Below, piece after piece: positions 18,681-26,724 of a stretch of 64,000 bases of DNA; the stretch's first letter is position 1; each line of letters opens with the position of its first letter. Position numbers and translations under genes: made by a program. This DNA comes from Halomonas sp. McH1-25 (GTDB lineage: Bacteria; Pseudomonadota; Gammaproteobacteria; Pseudomonadales; Halomonadaceae). The notes under the pieces were generated by a model. It was not told where the DNA came from, searched no databases, and saw only the letters and a program-made list of their open reading frames with translations. Location: contig NZ_JAKRFI010000001.1 of NCBI RefSeq assembly GCF_022348165.1, positions 186,001 to 250,000 on the forward strand. Direction: 5' to 3'.

Positions 18681-19190
18681 TTAGCGCTTGGCATCTGCGC
18701 CAGGCGCTTCATCTCTTTGCAAGTACTGATGAACGGCTTGCGGCGTATGCTGTTCCAACCAAGCCGCCATGGCTTCTTCCTCACGGAGGATGCCTTCACA
18801 AATACGCTTGGTTTCCGCATCGCCGGCTTCTTCTGCGGTAGAGATCAGTACACGGTACGAGGCAATTTCCATATGTTCGAAGGTATAGCTGGCAATGCAC
18901 CCCTTGACGATTTCATCGCCGCTGAACATACCGCCTGCGGCTTGACCCATGGCGGTCATCTTGCCGGTAGTATCCTTGACGGTTGAAGGGCTCTCGTCAT
19001 AGCGGGCCAGACAGGCTTCCAGTTGCTTGCCCTGGTTGACAGTCTCTTCTATGTGCTGCTCGATCCGCTGCTTGATTTCCGGATAGTTTTCGATGCGGCC
19101 AGCTTGCGCTTTCAGCATCTGTTCTGCCTGTTCCTCCATGGCATGGGCATCACGCAACCATTCCACCAATCGCTTCTCTGCCGCTTTCAT
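18681..19190 (-). CDS. Ferritin-like DUF892 protein (YciE/YciF type)
   Basis: Four-helix ferritin-like protein of the stress-associated YciE/YciF group. Four helices are visible with the expected metal-ligand spacing: RLVEWLRDAHAMEEQAEQML (helix 1), QRIEQHIEETVNQGKQLEACL (helix 2), VKGCIASYTFEHMEIASYRVL (helix 3) and ICEGILREEEAMAAWLEQH (helix 4). Carboxylates and His in each can form a di-iron site. Length 169 is normal. Often general-stress controlled in other bacteria; nothing here shows that directly. Confidence 0.85.
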   Translation of the reverse strand: MKAAEKRLVEWLRDAHAMEEQAEQMLKAQAGRIENYPEIKQRIEQHIEETVNQGKQLEACLARYDESPSTVKDTTGKMTAMGQAAGGMFSGDEIVKGCIASYTFEHMEIASYRVLISTAEEAGDAETKRICEGILREEEAMAAWLEQHTPQAVHQYLQRDEAPGADAKR

Positions 19191-19433
19191 ATTACTCTCC
19201 CTAGCTTGTCAACTTCCTTCATCGGCGAATGCAATCCAGAAGCACGTTCGGATTGCGACGACTCGATACACCATAGATGAAACTGGCCAGGATAGAGCGC
19301 CATTTCGCTGACGCCGCCACCCTAACTTAAGCCTAAGTGCAGGCAGAGAACGCCGGGATGGCAAGTAATATTGTGTACCTCAATGTGAACGAACATCGCC
19401 TGAACTTGTATATTCGAAACGCCAGGAGAGAGT

Positions 19434-20015
19434 ATGCCGAGAAAAGTATGTATTAGGCTGACACTTGACGATGAAACTCTGCACATCCCCTATGAGGCGG
19501 AGAGCTACACCGAAGGCACCATCCATCCCTATCGTCCGTTGGTCCAGGCTCCCGAGCAGATAGCACTCATTCCTGAGCTCGAAGGGCAGCCTGCCTTGAG
19601 AAAGCTGCTTGAAGCCATCAATGCACCGGGTGGTATGTTCGAATCCGTCAGAATCGATACCAGCTATCATGACTATGATGGACAGTTGGCTCATGTCGTG
19701 GCCGTTGGCATGATTTTTCGCGATCGCACATGGTTTCAGAATTTCGATCGTTGCCTGATTTTTGCAGGGCGACTACTCGAAACCTTGCACGACAATGAAC
19801 TATTTTGCGCTAATGAGGATGTGGCCCAGCTTGAGCTGCAACGCACCGTCCTTCGCGAAGAAGGTATACAGGGTTGGATCATGGACTTGTTCTTGATGGG
19901 GCAAGGCCAGGATCGGCAAGCATGCGATGCTGATCTGGCTTCGCGCTGTCGCGCCTTGCATGGGCTATTGCATCATCCATGGTTTACCGAAACGATCTTT
20001 GAAGCTAAACCGTAA
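19434..20015 (+). CDS. Hypothetical protein, 193 residues
   Basis: I do not recognise this gene. It starts MPRKVCIRLTLDDETLHIPY behind a good AGGAGAG, and the product is soluble and acidic, with no signal peptide or membrane helix. There are beta-like N-terminal segments and helix-like C-terminal segments (QLELQRTVLREEGIQGWIMDLFLMG). It sits before another small unknown gene (33 bases away) in the same direction. Codon use and GC look like the chromosome, not the AT-rich prophage morons. Confidence 0.6.
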   Translation: MPRKVCIRLTLDDETLHIPYEAESYTEGTIHPYRPLVQAPEQIALIPELEGQPALRKLLEAINAPGGMFESVRIDTSYHDYDGQLAHVVAVGMIFRDRTWFQNFDRCLIFAGRLLETLHDNELFCANEDVAQLELQRTVLREEGIQGWIMDLFLMGQGQDRQACDADLASRCRALHGLLHHPWFTETIFEAKP

Positions 20016-20047
20016 AGGAACCGACGCCGACGACAAGGAGGCACTTC

Positions 20048-20299
20048 ATGACTCATACCGCACGAGTCGAGCCGATCAAGGAAGATCGCGGGGAACACTA
20101 TCTCATTTCAGGATGGCGTGTCGTAGACGTCACCACGCCCGACAGCCCGCGAGAAATTTCGCGCCACGAGAGCGAGCCTGAAGCTATCGAGGCTGCAAGG
20201 GAATTCGAAGCTAGCACTTCTTGGGAACCGGGATCGGACCCGGACGACAACCAGGATTACGACAGTTCCGATCTCACTGACCGAGAATCCAGTCCCTGA
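20048..20299 (+). CDS. Hypothetical acidic protein, 83 residues
   Basis: Starts with MTHTARVEPIKEDRGEHYLI after a strong AAGGAGG. The first half reads as a small beta domain (HYLISGWRVVDVTTPDSPREISRHES); the second half is a disordered acidic tail (PGSDPDDNQDYDSSDLTDRE). No family recognised. A high acidic content is common in halophile proteins. Ends shortly before a strong hairpin. Confidence 0.6.
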   Translation: MTHTARVEPIKEDRGEHYLISGWRVVDVTTPDSPREISRHESEPEAIEAAREFEASTSWEPGSDPDDNQDYDSSDLTDRESSP

Positions 20300-20312
20300 C
20301 TGGCTCACGGCA

Positions 20313-20340
20313 AGGCCGAATGCATTATTGCATTCGGCCT
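20313..20340. terminator. Strong bidirectional hairpin
   Basis: Perfect 12-bp stem AGGCCGAATGCA / TGCATTCGGCCT with a TTAT loop, placed between the ends of two convergent small genes (20299 and 20346). Likely a shared terminator, though without a long T-run. Confidence 0.6.
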
Positions 20341-20345
20341 CGGCG

Positions 20346-20606
20346 TTATTCATTCCGATATTGCGGATTACCGGGATTGGATTCTTCCAGTTCGATATCG
20401 CCGGGATCGAGCTCCAGTACAGTACCGATCTGACTGGCGATCTCGGCGTCACCAGTGTCGATGGGGTAGAGCATACTGGGATCGATGCCGAACTCATCCA
20501 TCATGTCATTGCCGTTTTCATCCTCAAGCGTAATGACTTGGAAAGTGCCATCTGGGGTATTGGCATCCCCGGTTTCGTAATCCTTCTGGATCAGGAATGT
20601 CGGCAT
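20346..20606 (-). CDS. Hypothetical acidic protein, 86 residues
   Basis: Starts MPTFLIQKDYETGDANTPDG at 20606 with AAGGAG six bases upstream; the longer in-frame opening is unlikely. Very acidic (EDENGNDMMDEFGIDPS, ELDPGDIELEESNPGN). No family recognised and no membrane segment. Convergent with the preceding gene, separated by the hairpin. Confidence 0.6.
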   Translation of the reverse strand: MPTFLIQKDYETGDANTPDGTFQVITLEDENGNDMMDEFGIDPSMLYPIDTGDAEIASQIGTVLELDPGDIELEESNPGNPQYRNE

Positions 20607-20880
20607 ATGAAGCTCCTTGATGCATGCTGACGCCGAAGGCATGTTCGGGCCAGGCATTGATTTCCCTTGACTGCCGACTTACTCGTGCCGGCACCACGTG
20701 GTAACCGTTATCAAGATAGCCAAAATATTCAATGCGTTAGGCTAGGAAATGTAATTTCTTACAACAAGCGCAGATAGACATGAATAGTGCATACCTGGAC
20801 TCGGACGCGCAGAGCGACCGAGTCGTCAGAGGTAAGCGATCAGCGGATATCGTAGCTGCAGCCTCAATATCCGTTCGATA

Positions 20881-21048
20881 TCAGGCTTCTGTCGCCATAT
20901 CTTGGGTTTGCGGCTGCCTGGCTGCCTCGAGTTGACGCTGCATCTCACGGAGCTGGCGTTCGGCAGCCTCGGCTCGACGGCGCCAGTCATCGCGTTCGAA
21001 CCTTAAACTCATCAGTTTTTCGTGCCTTTCATCGAACATGCCGTTCAT
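20881..21048 (-). CDS. Small coiled-coil protein, 55 residues
   Basis: Reverse-strand frame MNGMFDERHEKLMSLRFERD... continues as a charged helix with heptad-like spacing (RRRAEAAERQLREMQRQLEAAR) and ends QTQDMATEA. Amphipathic, coil-forming composition argues for a real gene, but the ribosome-binding site is weak (GGGTAG). No function can be given. Confidence 0.45.
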   Translation of the reverse strand: MNGMFDERHEKLMSLRFERDDWRRRAEAAERQLREMQRQLEAARQPQTQDMATEA

Positions 21049-21303
21049 GGGGCTACCCTGCGTTGGTCATGATGATTGACCGGTACTTAGCAATCCGTAC
21101 CAGGTCTTTAATTGATTCGCCTAATGTACATCGGCACGGAAGCCGTCCTCTTGAGTCAGACCTTGGTATGGAAATGCATGCCGCATGCGAGAAAGGGCCT
21201 CTCGCTCCCGACCCTAACCGCTATAGTCAACTGAAGTCACGCCACCGCAACGCAACGTTACGAAAGGCGCTATCAGCACAGCAGTTCAGAACGGGGAAGG
21301 GCA

Positions 21304-23481
21304 GTGAATCATTCGAGACGGCATTTTCTCTACAACCTATTCCGAACAGGAGCGGCGATCACAGCGGTTCAACAAGTATGGGCGGGTGAGACCAATGCAA
21401 TGTCAGCCCAGACTACGGACACAGCGAGCCGGTCTGCGGATTCAGAGAGTACACGCATGGATCGGCAAAGTGCCGACATCTCGCATGCCAAGGTCCGGAC
21501 CGTGACGGGACCGCAGCCGCTGCACGCTGCACTCGACACCAGAGTGATCAGCGTGGACACGCTGGAATGCCTTAGGAGGCTCTCGAGCATACATTTGAAG
21601 ACGGGAGTCAAGGTATGGGTAGATGGCTACCACACCCCTGGCGATGGCGGTGGCGGACTTTTTTCGCTGGTCACGGAAACCGGCGAGCAAGCCGATGACA
21701 TCATCTACGTGACCGGAACTGGCCAAAAGCTCTGGCGGCGTGATCAACAAGGATTTTTTACCAGTGCACAGGCCGGAATCAGGCGGGATGGCACCCGTGA
21801 GGATAAGGCTATCCAGAAGGCCATCAATGTCGCTTTCGATCGCAAATTACGCTTTCATCTCTCTCCCGGCGCACATACTCATGGCAGCATGATCGTCATT
21901 CCCCACGATACCGTGATTACGGGGTCTGGCATGCACGAATCCTTCTTTTACAACGATTATCTCGATTCCGGTCAGCGTGGCGTGATCGTAGGGACTTATG
22001 GACCTGCCAATAGCTATATTCCGGCCTACCACCCAGAGCACGTCTATGCATTATTGCGCATTACGGAGAATCGCCTCTACTTGAACGGCGCACTGGACTT
22101 CAAGCTGGGAGACATTATTGGAATCGAGGGCAATCGGCGAGTTCGCGACACGAACCTGTACTCGCCCAACCAGATCAATGAAGTGGTAGGCGTCAATAAA
22201 GATCACATCGTTCTGAAGTATTCCATCGATGACGACTATCATGGCGGCAGGGCGATTCGTCTCAATCAGCCCAAGCTACCTAAAGGCAACACACTCGTTG
22301 ATGCAACAGGCAGGAAGTGGAACCTCCACGTTTCCGTGAATACTCGTATAACGGATGTCGGTTTTCGACAAAAAGCGGGATTCAGATGGCCGGCAGTCAA
22401 TTTGAGTACCTATAAGACTGTATTCGAAAATTGCTCTTTTGGCTCGGAGGAAGGTTACACAGCGGTATCCGGAAATCCCGTTGCCAGAACATCTTTCAAC
22501 AATTGCGAGTTTCTCTATTCAAGGAATGCCTGGGAGTTCGCTTACTATTCTCACGACACGGAGATCACTGGCCCGAGCATTTCGAGATCCAAGGGCGCTC
22601 CCCCGGAACCTGGGGATTACGTCTGTCACGCGAATACATCCGAAGGTGCAAAGCGCATCCATATCACTGGCGGGCACCTGAACGATGGGGGACCCAGCGA
22701 TAGCGGTACCACCGCGTTGCAAACCGGACCTGAGTCCTCGGTTAGGAACTTCACGATCAATACCTTTGGTCGCGGCGTCTGGGGAGATGCATTTGCAACC
22801 ATGTCTGGGTGCACCATCACCTGGGGGCAGGAGTTCGGTATAGCCGGCTTCAGTCATGGCTATGCCAATGGCAACGTCATTGTTTCTCAGGAAGAAGCCA
22901 AGGGAGCAAGCATCATCGTGGATAAAGGCGAATTCCACGCCAACGTATTGCGCAGTTTTGATGGCTCGAAGCGAAGCGTAGACGTTTTAAGAGCGGTTAA
23001 TCGCCACCAAGCTCACACAGACGAGGATGGCAACAAGACCTTCAAGTCCACACCTATTTTTTATAGCGCTTATTCTAATAGCCTGGATGCCATGGACGGC
23101 CAAGTCGTAATAGGCTCGCTGGAAGTTCCTGTCGGCTCGATAGCGAATGACAGTATCGTCATTTTCGAGACAATGATCGAGCTACCTACCCAAGCGAAGA
23201 TACTTTTGCTAATCAATGGCACTACAATACACGAACTGGACCACGATGAAGGCACTGTGGGGTTGAACGGCAAGATCATATTCGCATCAGGCAATGGCAT
23301 GGACGACAAATACTGCCGATTATTTATGTCGACAACCACTGGACTCTATCAGGCTTTGAGCTTGGATACGGGCATTGCGTGGGCTCAGGCCGAAAACATT
23401 GAGCTCAAAGTGGCAGGTCTTCAAAAGCAGGCGTTACGTCGGCACTACATTAGAATTGAACGACGCTTCGACATGGGATGA
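21304..23481 (+). CDS. Tat-exported parallel beta-helix protein, tailspike/pectate-lyase-like
   Basis: A 725-residue secreted or surface protein. It opens with a twin-arginine signal (NHSRRHFLYNLFRTGAAITA) from a GTG at 21304 behind GGGGAAGGG. At about residues 100-120 it has VWVDGYHTPGDGGGGLFSLV, a block also common at the start of phage tailspikes and beta-helix depolymerases. The middle third has short strand-turn repeats with stacked Asn/Gly as in pectin-lyase folds (VFENCSFGSEEGYTAVSGN, TSFNNCEFLYSRNAWEFAYY, MSGCTITWGQEFGIAGFSHG). A polysaccharide-degrading or binding role is inferred. Monocistronic. Confidence 0.65.
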   Translation: MNHSRRHFLYNLFRTGAAITAVQQVWAGETNAMSAQTTDTASRSADSESTRMDRQSADISHAKVRTVTGPQPLHAALDTRVISVDTLECLRRLSSIHLKTGVKVWVDGYHTPGDGGGGLFSLVTETGEQADDIIYVTGTGQKLWRRDQQGFFTSAQAGIRRDGTREDKAIQKAINVAFDRKLRFHLSPGAHTHGSMIVIPHDTVITGSGMHESFFYNDYLDSGQRGVIVGTYGPANSYIPAYHPEHVYALLRITENRLYLNGALDFKLGDIIGIEGNRRVRDTNLYSPNQINEVVGVNKDHIVLKYSIDDDYHGGRAIRLNQPKLPKGNTLVDATGRKWNLHVSVNTRITDVGFRQKAGFRWPAVNLSTYKTVFENCSFGSEEGYTAVSGNPVARTSFNNCEFLYSRNAWEFAYYSHDTEITGPSISRSKGAPPEPGDYVCHANTSEGAKRIHITGGHLNDGGPSDSGTTALQTGPESSVRNFTINTFGRGVWGDAFATMSGCTITWGQEFGIAGFSHGYANGNVIVSQEEAKGASIIVDKGEFHANVLRSFDGSKRSVDVLRAVNRHQAHTDEDGNKTFKSTPIFYSAYSNSLDAMDGQVVIGSLEVPVGSIANDSIVIFETMIELPTQAKILLLINGTTIHELDHDEGTVGLNGKIIFASGNGMDDKYCRLFMSTTTGLYQALSLDTGIAWAQAENIELKVAGLQKQALRRHYIRIERRFDMG

Positions 23482-23538
23482 CGAACAGATTGCTCGCCTT
23501 CGGCTCGTTGCACACCCCTGTCGGCAAGCTACTGAGCG

Positions 23539-23718
23539 TTACATATCCCTTTCTCGTTTCCAGGGGTTGCGCTCAGTATCCGATGCCTGCTGGATCTCTT
23601 GGCGCATGTCCCAATCTGGAAGCGAATCCACCTGCACGTCGTCGTCTTGGGGCGTTAGGATTACGAATAGTGCTGCTGCTCCGACGAGCAGGATGATCAG
23701 CAATGCGACCTGTCTCAT
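23539..23718 (-). CDS. Small single-pass membrane protein, 59 residues
   Basis: Frame begins MRQVALLIILLVGAAALFVI, one N-terminal membrane helix, followed by an acidic tail (LTPQDDDVQVDSLPDWDMRQ) and basic end (NPWKRERDM). A clear hydrophobic/charged design supports a real gene. It resembles the neighbour at 23951-24085 in layout. Function unknown; likely an inner-membrane small protein with its tail outside. Confidence 0.55.
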   Translation of the reverse strand: MRQVALLIILLVGAAALFVILTPQDDDVQVDSLPDWDMRQEIQQASDTERNPWKRERDM

Positions 23719-23950
23719 GACTTCTATCCTGCGCTGGCTTTTTTGTAATGTTCTAAGTCAGCTTAGGGTATAAGCACACACATGTCAGTTACGTTTGGAC
23801 CGCACGGCCAGCGCCTCGCTTACTCTTTAATGACTTTCCGTTTCGATAATGGCGGAGCGCCTATCTCCCCGCAGGCACAGCAATGCACCAGTAGGCAGCT
23901 GCCATCATCGGTGAGAGATAATGAAGCAGGGTGGTCATCTGTCTCCGTCG

Positions 23951-24085
23951 CTAACCGATCCGTTCTGAAGGCGTCGAAGGGGTCCATGAGCCATAGGAAG
24001 GCTCGTCTCCGTCCCTTGAATTGATGATGATTATCCCGACGACGACGCCAACGAACAGAATCAAGAGCAAAACGAGAGGCTTCAC
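23951..24085 (-). CDS. Small single-pass membrane protein, 44 residues
   Basis: Starts with GTG at 24085, seven bases after a perfect AGGAGG: MKPLVLLLILFVGVVVGIII then NSRDGDEPSYGSWTPSTPSE. One membrane helix plus a short acidic, Ser/Pro-rich tail. Shares design with the 59-residue gene upstream. No known family; the strong ribosome-binding site is the best evidence. Confidence 0.5.
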   Translation of the reverse strand: MKPLVLLLILFVGVVVGIIIINSRDGDEPSYGSWTPSTPSERIG

Positions 24086-24564
24086 GGGGATCCTCCTTTG
24101 AACGGCGTTACCAGGCTGTACGGACGAAAGGGTTAGGCGGCAAGACTAAATGATAGCCACCTTGTCCGCTTTTGCATTCCAATCCATGTGTCGCGTGTGT
24201 ACCGGTACCTTCTGTTTCGCAAATGGAATGCGCGCTTGGCGCAATGAGAAAAATTCATTAAGACCTTAGTCTTACTCTATTTCCCTGTGCTGCTTCTCCG
24301 CAGTATGCCGAGCGCACACTCAGCTACGCGTTACAGCGCAGACCTACCGAGGTACGGCAAGACGATTCAATGGCGGATCATCGAAGCGAGAGAGCAGTCT
24401 GAGAGTAGGGCGAGTCAGGCAGTGGTGTGGAGAACAAGCGTTTAAGCACCGGGACGCGCAAAGCTCTATAACGGGTATCGTTATAGACGTTATAGAAACG
24501 GGATTTTTTGGGGTTTCGTCTCAGCGGGCGGGGTGACGTAAGTCATTGCTGAGAAAGTAAAAAG
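24086..24564. other. Intergenic host DNA left of the prophage
   Basis: I see no gene here. It contains AT-rich stretches, a GTTATAGACGTTATAG direct repeat near 24480-24495, and the original sequence downstream of a tRNA-Ser gene (on the reverse strand). Confidence 0.4.
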
Positions 24565-24630
24565 TGGCGGAGGGACAGGGATTCGAACCCTGGAAGGGCG
24601 TTAACCCTTGCCGGTTTTCAAGACCGGTCG
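24565..24630 (-). repeat. Displaced 3' part of tRNA-Ser(UGA): left attachment site of the prophage
   Basis: Reading the reverse strand, the sequence has a Ser-type anticodon arm (ACCGG TCTTGAA AACCGG, anticodon TGA), a long variable arm (AAGGGTTAACGCCCTT), a T arm (CAGGGTTCGAATCCCTG) and the end CCCTCCGCCA. The 5' acceptor strand and D arm are absent; instead the sequence turns into unrelated DNA toward the integrase. This is the fragment left when a phage integrates in a tRNA 3' end. The restored full tRNA should be at the right end of the prophage, beyond the window. Confidence 0.8.
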
Positions 24631-24724
24631 GTTTCATGCCATTTATCCTTATGATTCAGATATTTAGATAGTGTGGGGGTAACGCTTTTGCGTTGCACCG
24701 GCACTCAAACGGGGTGATTACCCC

Positions 24725-25768
24725 TCATTTCTCGGTCGCTTCTATTGCACTGATTTCGTCGTCGAGAAAGGCGTCGGCACCCAGCGCGGACACCTGCAGC
24801 ACCTGCTTGGCGCGCAGATAGATTTCAGTCGTACGGCGATCACTGTGCTGCAGGTTGGCCTGAACGTCGAGGCCCTGCTGCTCAGCATCGGTGGCATGCT
24901 TGGCTCGCAGGTCATGCTCCGTGAAACGGGCGATACGTCCTTCCTTGATCGCCTTGCGCATACCGTATTGCCAGCGGCTATGGAATCGATCCTTGTCGTA
25001 GGGCGTGCCCAGGCGCGTGCAGAAGAGGGTGGCTCCCTGTCGGCCCCGAGAGAGGTTGTCGGCCTTGATCTCTGTCACCAGCCGACGCAGTTCGTCGTCC
25101 CAGGGAATGATAGCCTGCTTGCTGGCCTTGCTCGTGCGCAAGTGGATGCCATCCGCCTGTAGTTGATCGAGGCGAAGTGCCAAGAGATCGGCCTGGCGAA
25201 GCCCAGTCTTGTACTTGAGCAAGGCGTAGCGGCGCACCCAGGGCGAGGTGTACTTGAGGAAGCTGCGGAACTCGCTATCCGTGACATAGCGATCCCTGAC
25301 GCGCGGCTTGAACTTCTGCACGGGGTCGGCGGGGTTGTGTTCGCAGACGCCCCAGCGCTGGCCGAAGCGGAAGACATGCTTGAGCAGGGCCAGTTCATGA
25401 TTGGCCTGGGTCTTCGACTGGGCGCCCCGGGCATCCATGAAGCTGTAAACGTCGTGCACCGTAATGTCTTCCGGTTCGCACTCGCCAAACACCAGGCGCA
25501 ATCGCTTGAGCTCCTGGCGGTTCGACTTCCTTGTCGCTTCACTCTCCTTGCGCGGAATGATCTCGGCCTCGTAGCGATCGAACAGCCGGCCCATCCCTGC
25601 CTTTGGAAACAGCCTCTCTTCCCAGCGCTGGAACTCGGCACGCGCCTCGTCCTCCGTGACGCCCAGGCGGATCCACGACTTGCCGACCAGGGCTTTCTGG
25701 CGATCATTGCACATGAACCGCCAAGCCCCTTTACGCCAGTAGACGCGCGGTATCCCGATCTTGCTCAT
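24725..25768 (-). CDS. int: Tyrosine-family phage integrase
   Basis: Catalyses integration at and excision from the tRNA-Ser site. An N-terminal Arm-binding/SAM-like region leads to the catalytic domain with Arg in LLKYKTGLRQADLLALRL, the box II pattern TEHDLRAKHATDAEQQG (HxLR-like), and the nucleophile Tyr in DRRTTEIYLRAK. The usual second conserved His/Trp is present as LQHSDRRTT. Length 347 is normal. It ends about 95 bases from the attachment fragment and overlaps the DUF4224 gene by 4 bases (ATGA). Confidence 0.93.
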   Translation of the reverse strand: MSKIGIPRVYWRKGAWRFMCNDRQKALVGKSWIRLGVTEDEARAEFQRWEERLFPKAGMGRLFDRYEAEIIPRKESEATRKSNRQELKRLRLVFGECEPEDITVHDVYSFMDARGAQSKTQANHELALLKHVFRFGQRWGVCEHNPADPVQKFKPRVRDRYVTDSEFRSFLKYTSPWVRRYALLKYKTGLRQADLLALRLDQLQADGIHLRTSKASKQAIIPWDDELRRLVTEIKADNLSRGRQGATLFCTRLGTPYDKDRFHSRWQYGMRKAIKEGRIARFTEHDLRAKHATDAEQQGLDVQANLQHSDRRTTEIYLRAKQVLQVSALGADAFLDDEISAIEATEK

Positions 25769-25992
25769 CGACTCAGGGCTCCAATGTTCGGCTTCTTGCG
25801 TTCCGTGTTGGCTGCCCCGAGCCCGCAGAACACTTCCTCGACGTGTCGGCGCCCGACCAGGGTGTCGCCGGCGGCGTTGACCTTCCAGCGAATGCCCAGG
25901 CTGTCGAGCGTCTCGCGCTGCTCCTTGCCGCGCCTGCGTCCGGTGAGCTGCTCAAGCTCTTCGGGGGTCAGAAACAGTGCTTCCATCGCCAT
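25765..25992 (-). CDS. DUF4224-like small DNA-binding protein, probable excisionase
   Basis: 75 residues starting MAMEALFLTPEELEQLTGRR, with GIRWKVNAAGDTLVGRRHVEEVF following. The FLTPEELEQLTGRRR...QRETLDSLGIRW layout is that of DUF4224 proteins, usually found directly upstream of phage integrases. It likely acts as directionality factor (excisionase) or integrase regulator; that is inferred from position. GAGG precedes the ATG. Four-base overlap with int means coupled translation. Confidence 0.75.
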   Translation of the reverse strand: MAMEALFLTPEELEQLTGRRRGKEQRETLDSLGIRWKVNAAGDTLVGRRHVEEVFCGLGAANTERKKPNIGALSR

Positions 25993-26058
25993 GATGACCT
26001 CTAGCTTATTGACCTGAAAGGGACCGGCAGGGCCTGCGAACCCTGGCGGCCGGCAAAA

Positions 26059-26088
26059 AAGAAACCGCCTCGTGGGCGGTTTCTTTTA
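26059..26088. terminator. Bidirectional intrinsic terminator separating int/xis from accessory genes
   Basis: Stem GAAACCGCC / GGCGGTTTC with a five-base loop is flanked by an A-run on the left and a T-run on the right (TTCTTTTATT), so it can end transcripts in both directions. It insulates integrase from the leftward membrane-protein gene. Confidence 0.75.
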
Positions 26089-26135
26089 TTGTTGCTTACT
26101 GAACAATATATAAATAGTTATATTACTTATTATCG

Positions 26136-26723
26136 TTATTTTTTGGTGTTTGTTTGATTTTTTTCACTCTCGTTTCTACTGTGTATTTCGTACCATATGG
26201 TAGACGCGAAAACACTAAGCGTTGTAGATATAAGAAGGAGCAGTGCATAAATAAAAAATAGATGCCCAATGAACCAAAGCGGTGTGCTAATCATGCTTTC
26301 GGAGGTCAAGAACTTTGAGCTGAATAGCGCCGCAATAATCAGGCTTAATGCTTGGACTAATATGAAGTGTACAAAATTTGCGTTTATAATGTTGAAGGCA
26401 GATTGCTCCTCATTTTTATCCTTGGTGGCTAGAAACTTATGAAAAGACTCGGATCCGAACCCAAGGAGTATTGCATAGCCACCCAGGGAGAAACCCAGTA
26501 AATTTGGCATTACCGATATTACCATATCCCACCAACCTTCTTGGCTCCAAACACTATAGAAAAAAAGGTTTAGAGCAACCGCTATATGTAATATTGGTGA
26601 AGCAAGAATGGCTGCCAAGCCACCATAGCCGCTCCAATAATCACTGAGATTTTCAAATAATCCTTTGTAATTATCAGCAGAGTTAGCCTTCCAAGTTTTA
26701 ATCCATGTCAATATCTTAGACAT
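26136..26723 (-). CDS. Four-helix membrane protein paired with a DUF4747 protein
   Basis: 195 residues, AT-rich and unlike the surrounding GC-rich phage genes. Four hydrophobic segments are visible: about residues 37-57 (LAAILASPILHIAVALNLFF), 69-90 (VISVMPNLLGFSLGGYAILLG), 118-136 (FILVQALSLIIAALF) and 150-172 (FIGHLFFIYALLLLISTTL), ending with a Lys/Asn-rich tail. No family recognised. It starts one base after the DUF4747 gene stops, so the two are an operon. A membrane effector in a defence or superinfection-exclusion pair is a reasonable hypothesis, not shown. Confidence 0.75.
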   Translation of the reverse strand: MSKILTWIKTWKANSADNYKGLFENLSDYWSGYGGLAAILASPILHIAVALNLFFYSVWSQEGWWDMVISVMPNLLGFSLGGYAILLGFGSESFHKFLATKDKNEEQSAFNIINANFVHFILVQALSLIIAALFSSKFLTSESMISTPLWFIGHLFFIYALLLLISTTLSVFASTIWYEIHSRNESEKNQTNTKK

Positions 26724-26724
26724 A

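Noticed and set aside
23375-23773. 132-codon forward frame after the beta-helix gene
   Set aside because: It overlaps the beta-helix end and lies opposite a better small membrane-protein gene.
24565-24650. A complete, functional tRNA-Ser gene
   Set aside because: The acceptor 5' strand and D arm are missing; sequence beyond the anticodon arm does not pair with the 3' end.
25163-26017. 284-codon forward frame opposite the integrase
   Set aside because: It covers integrase and DUF4224 genes on the other strand and has no domain features.
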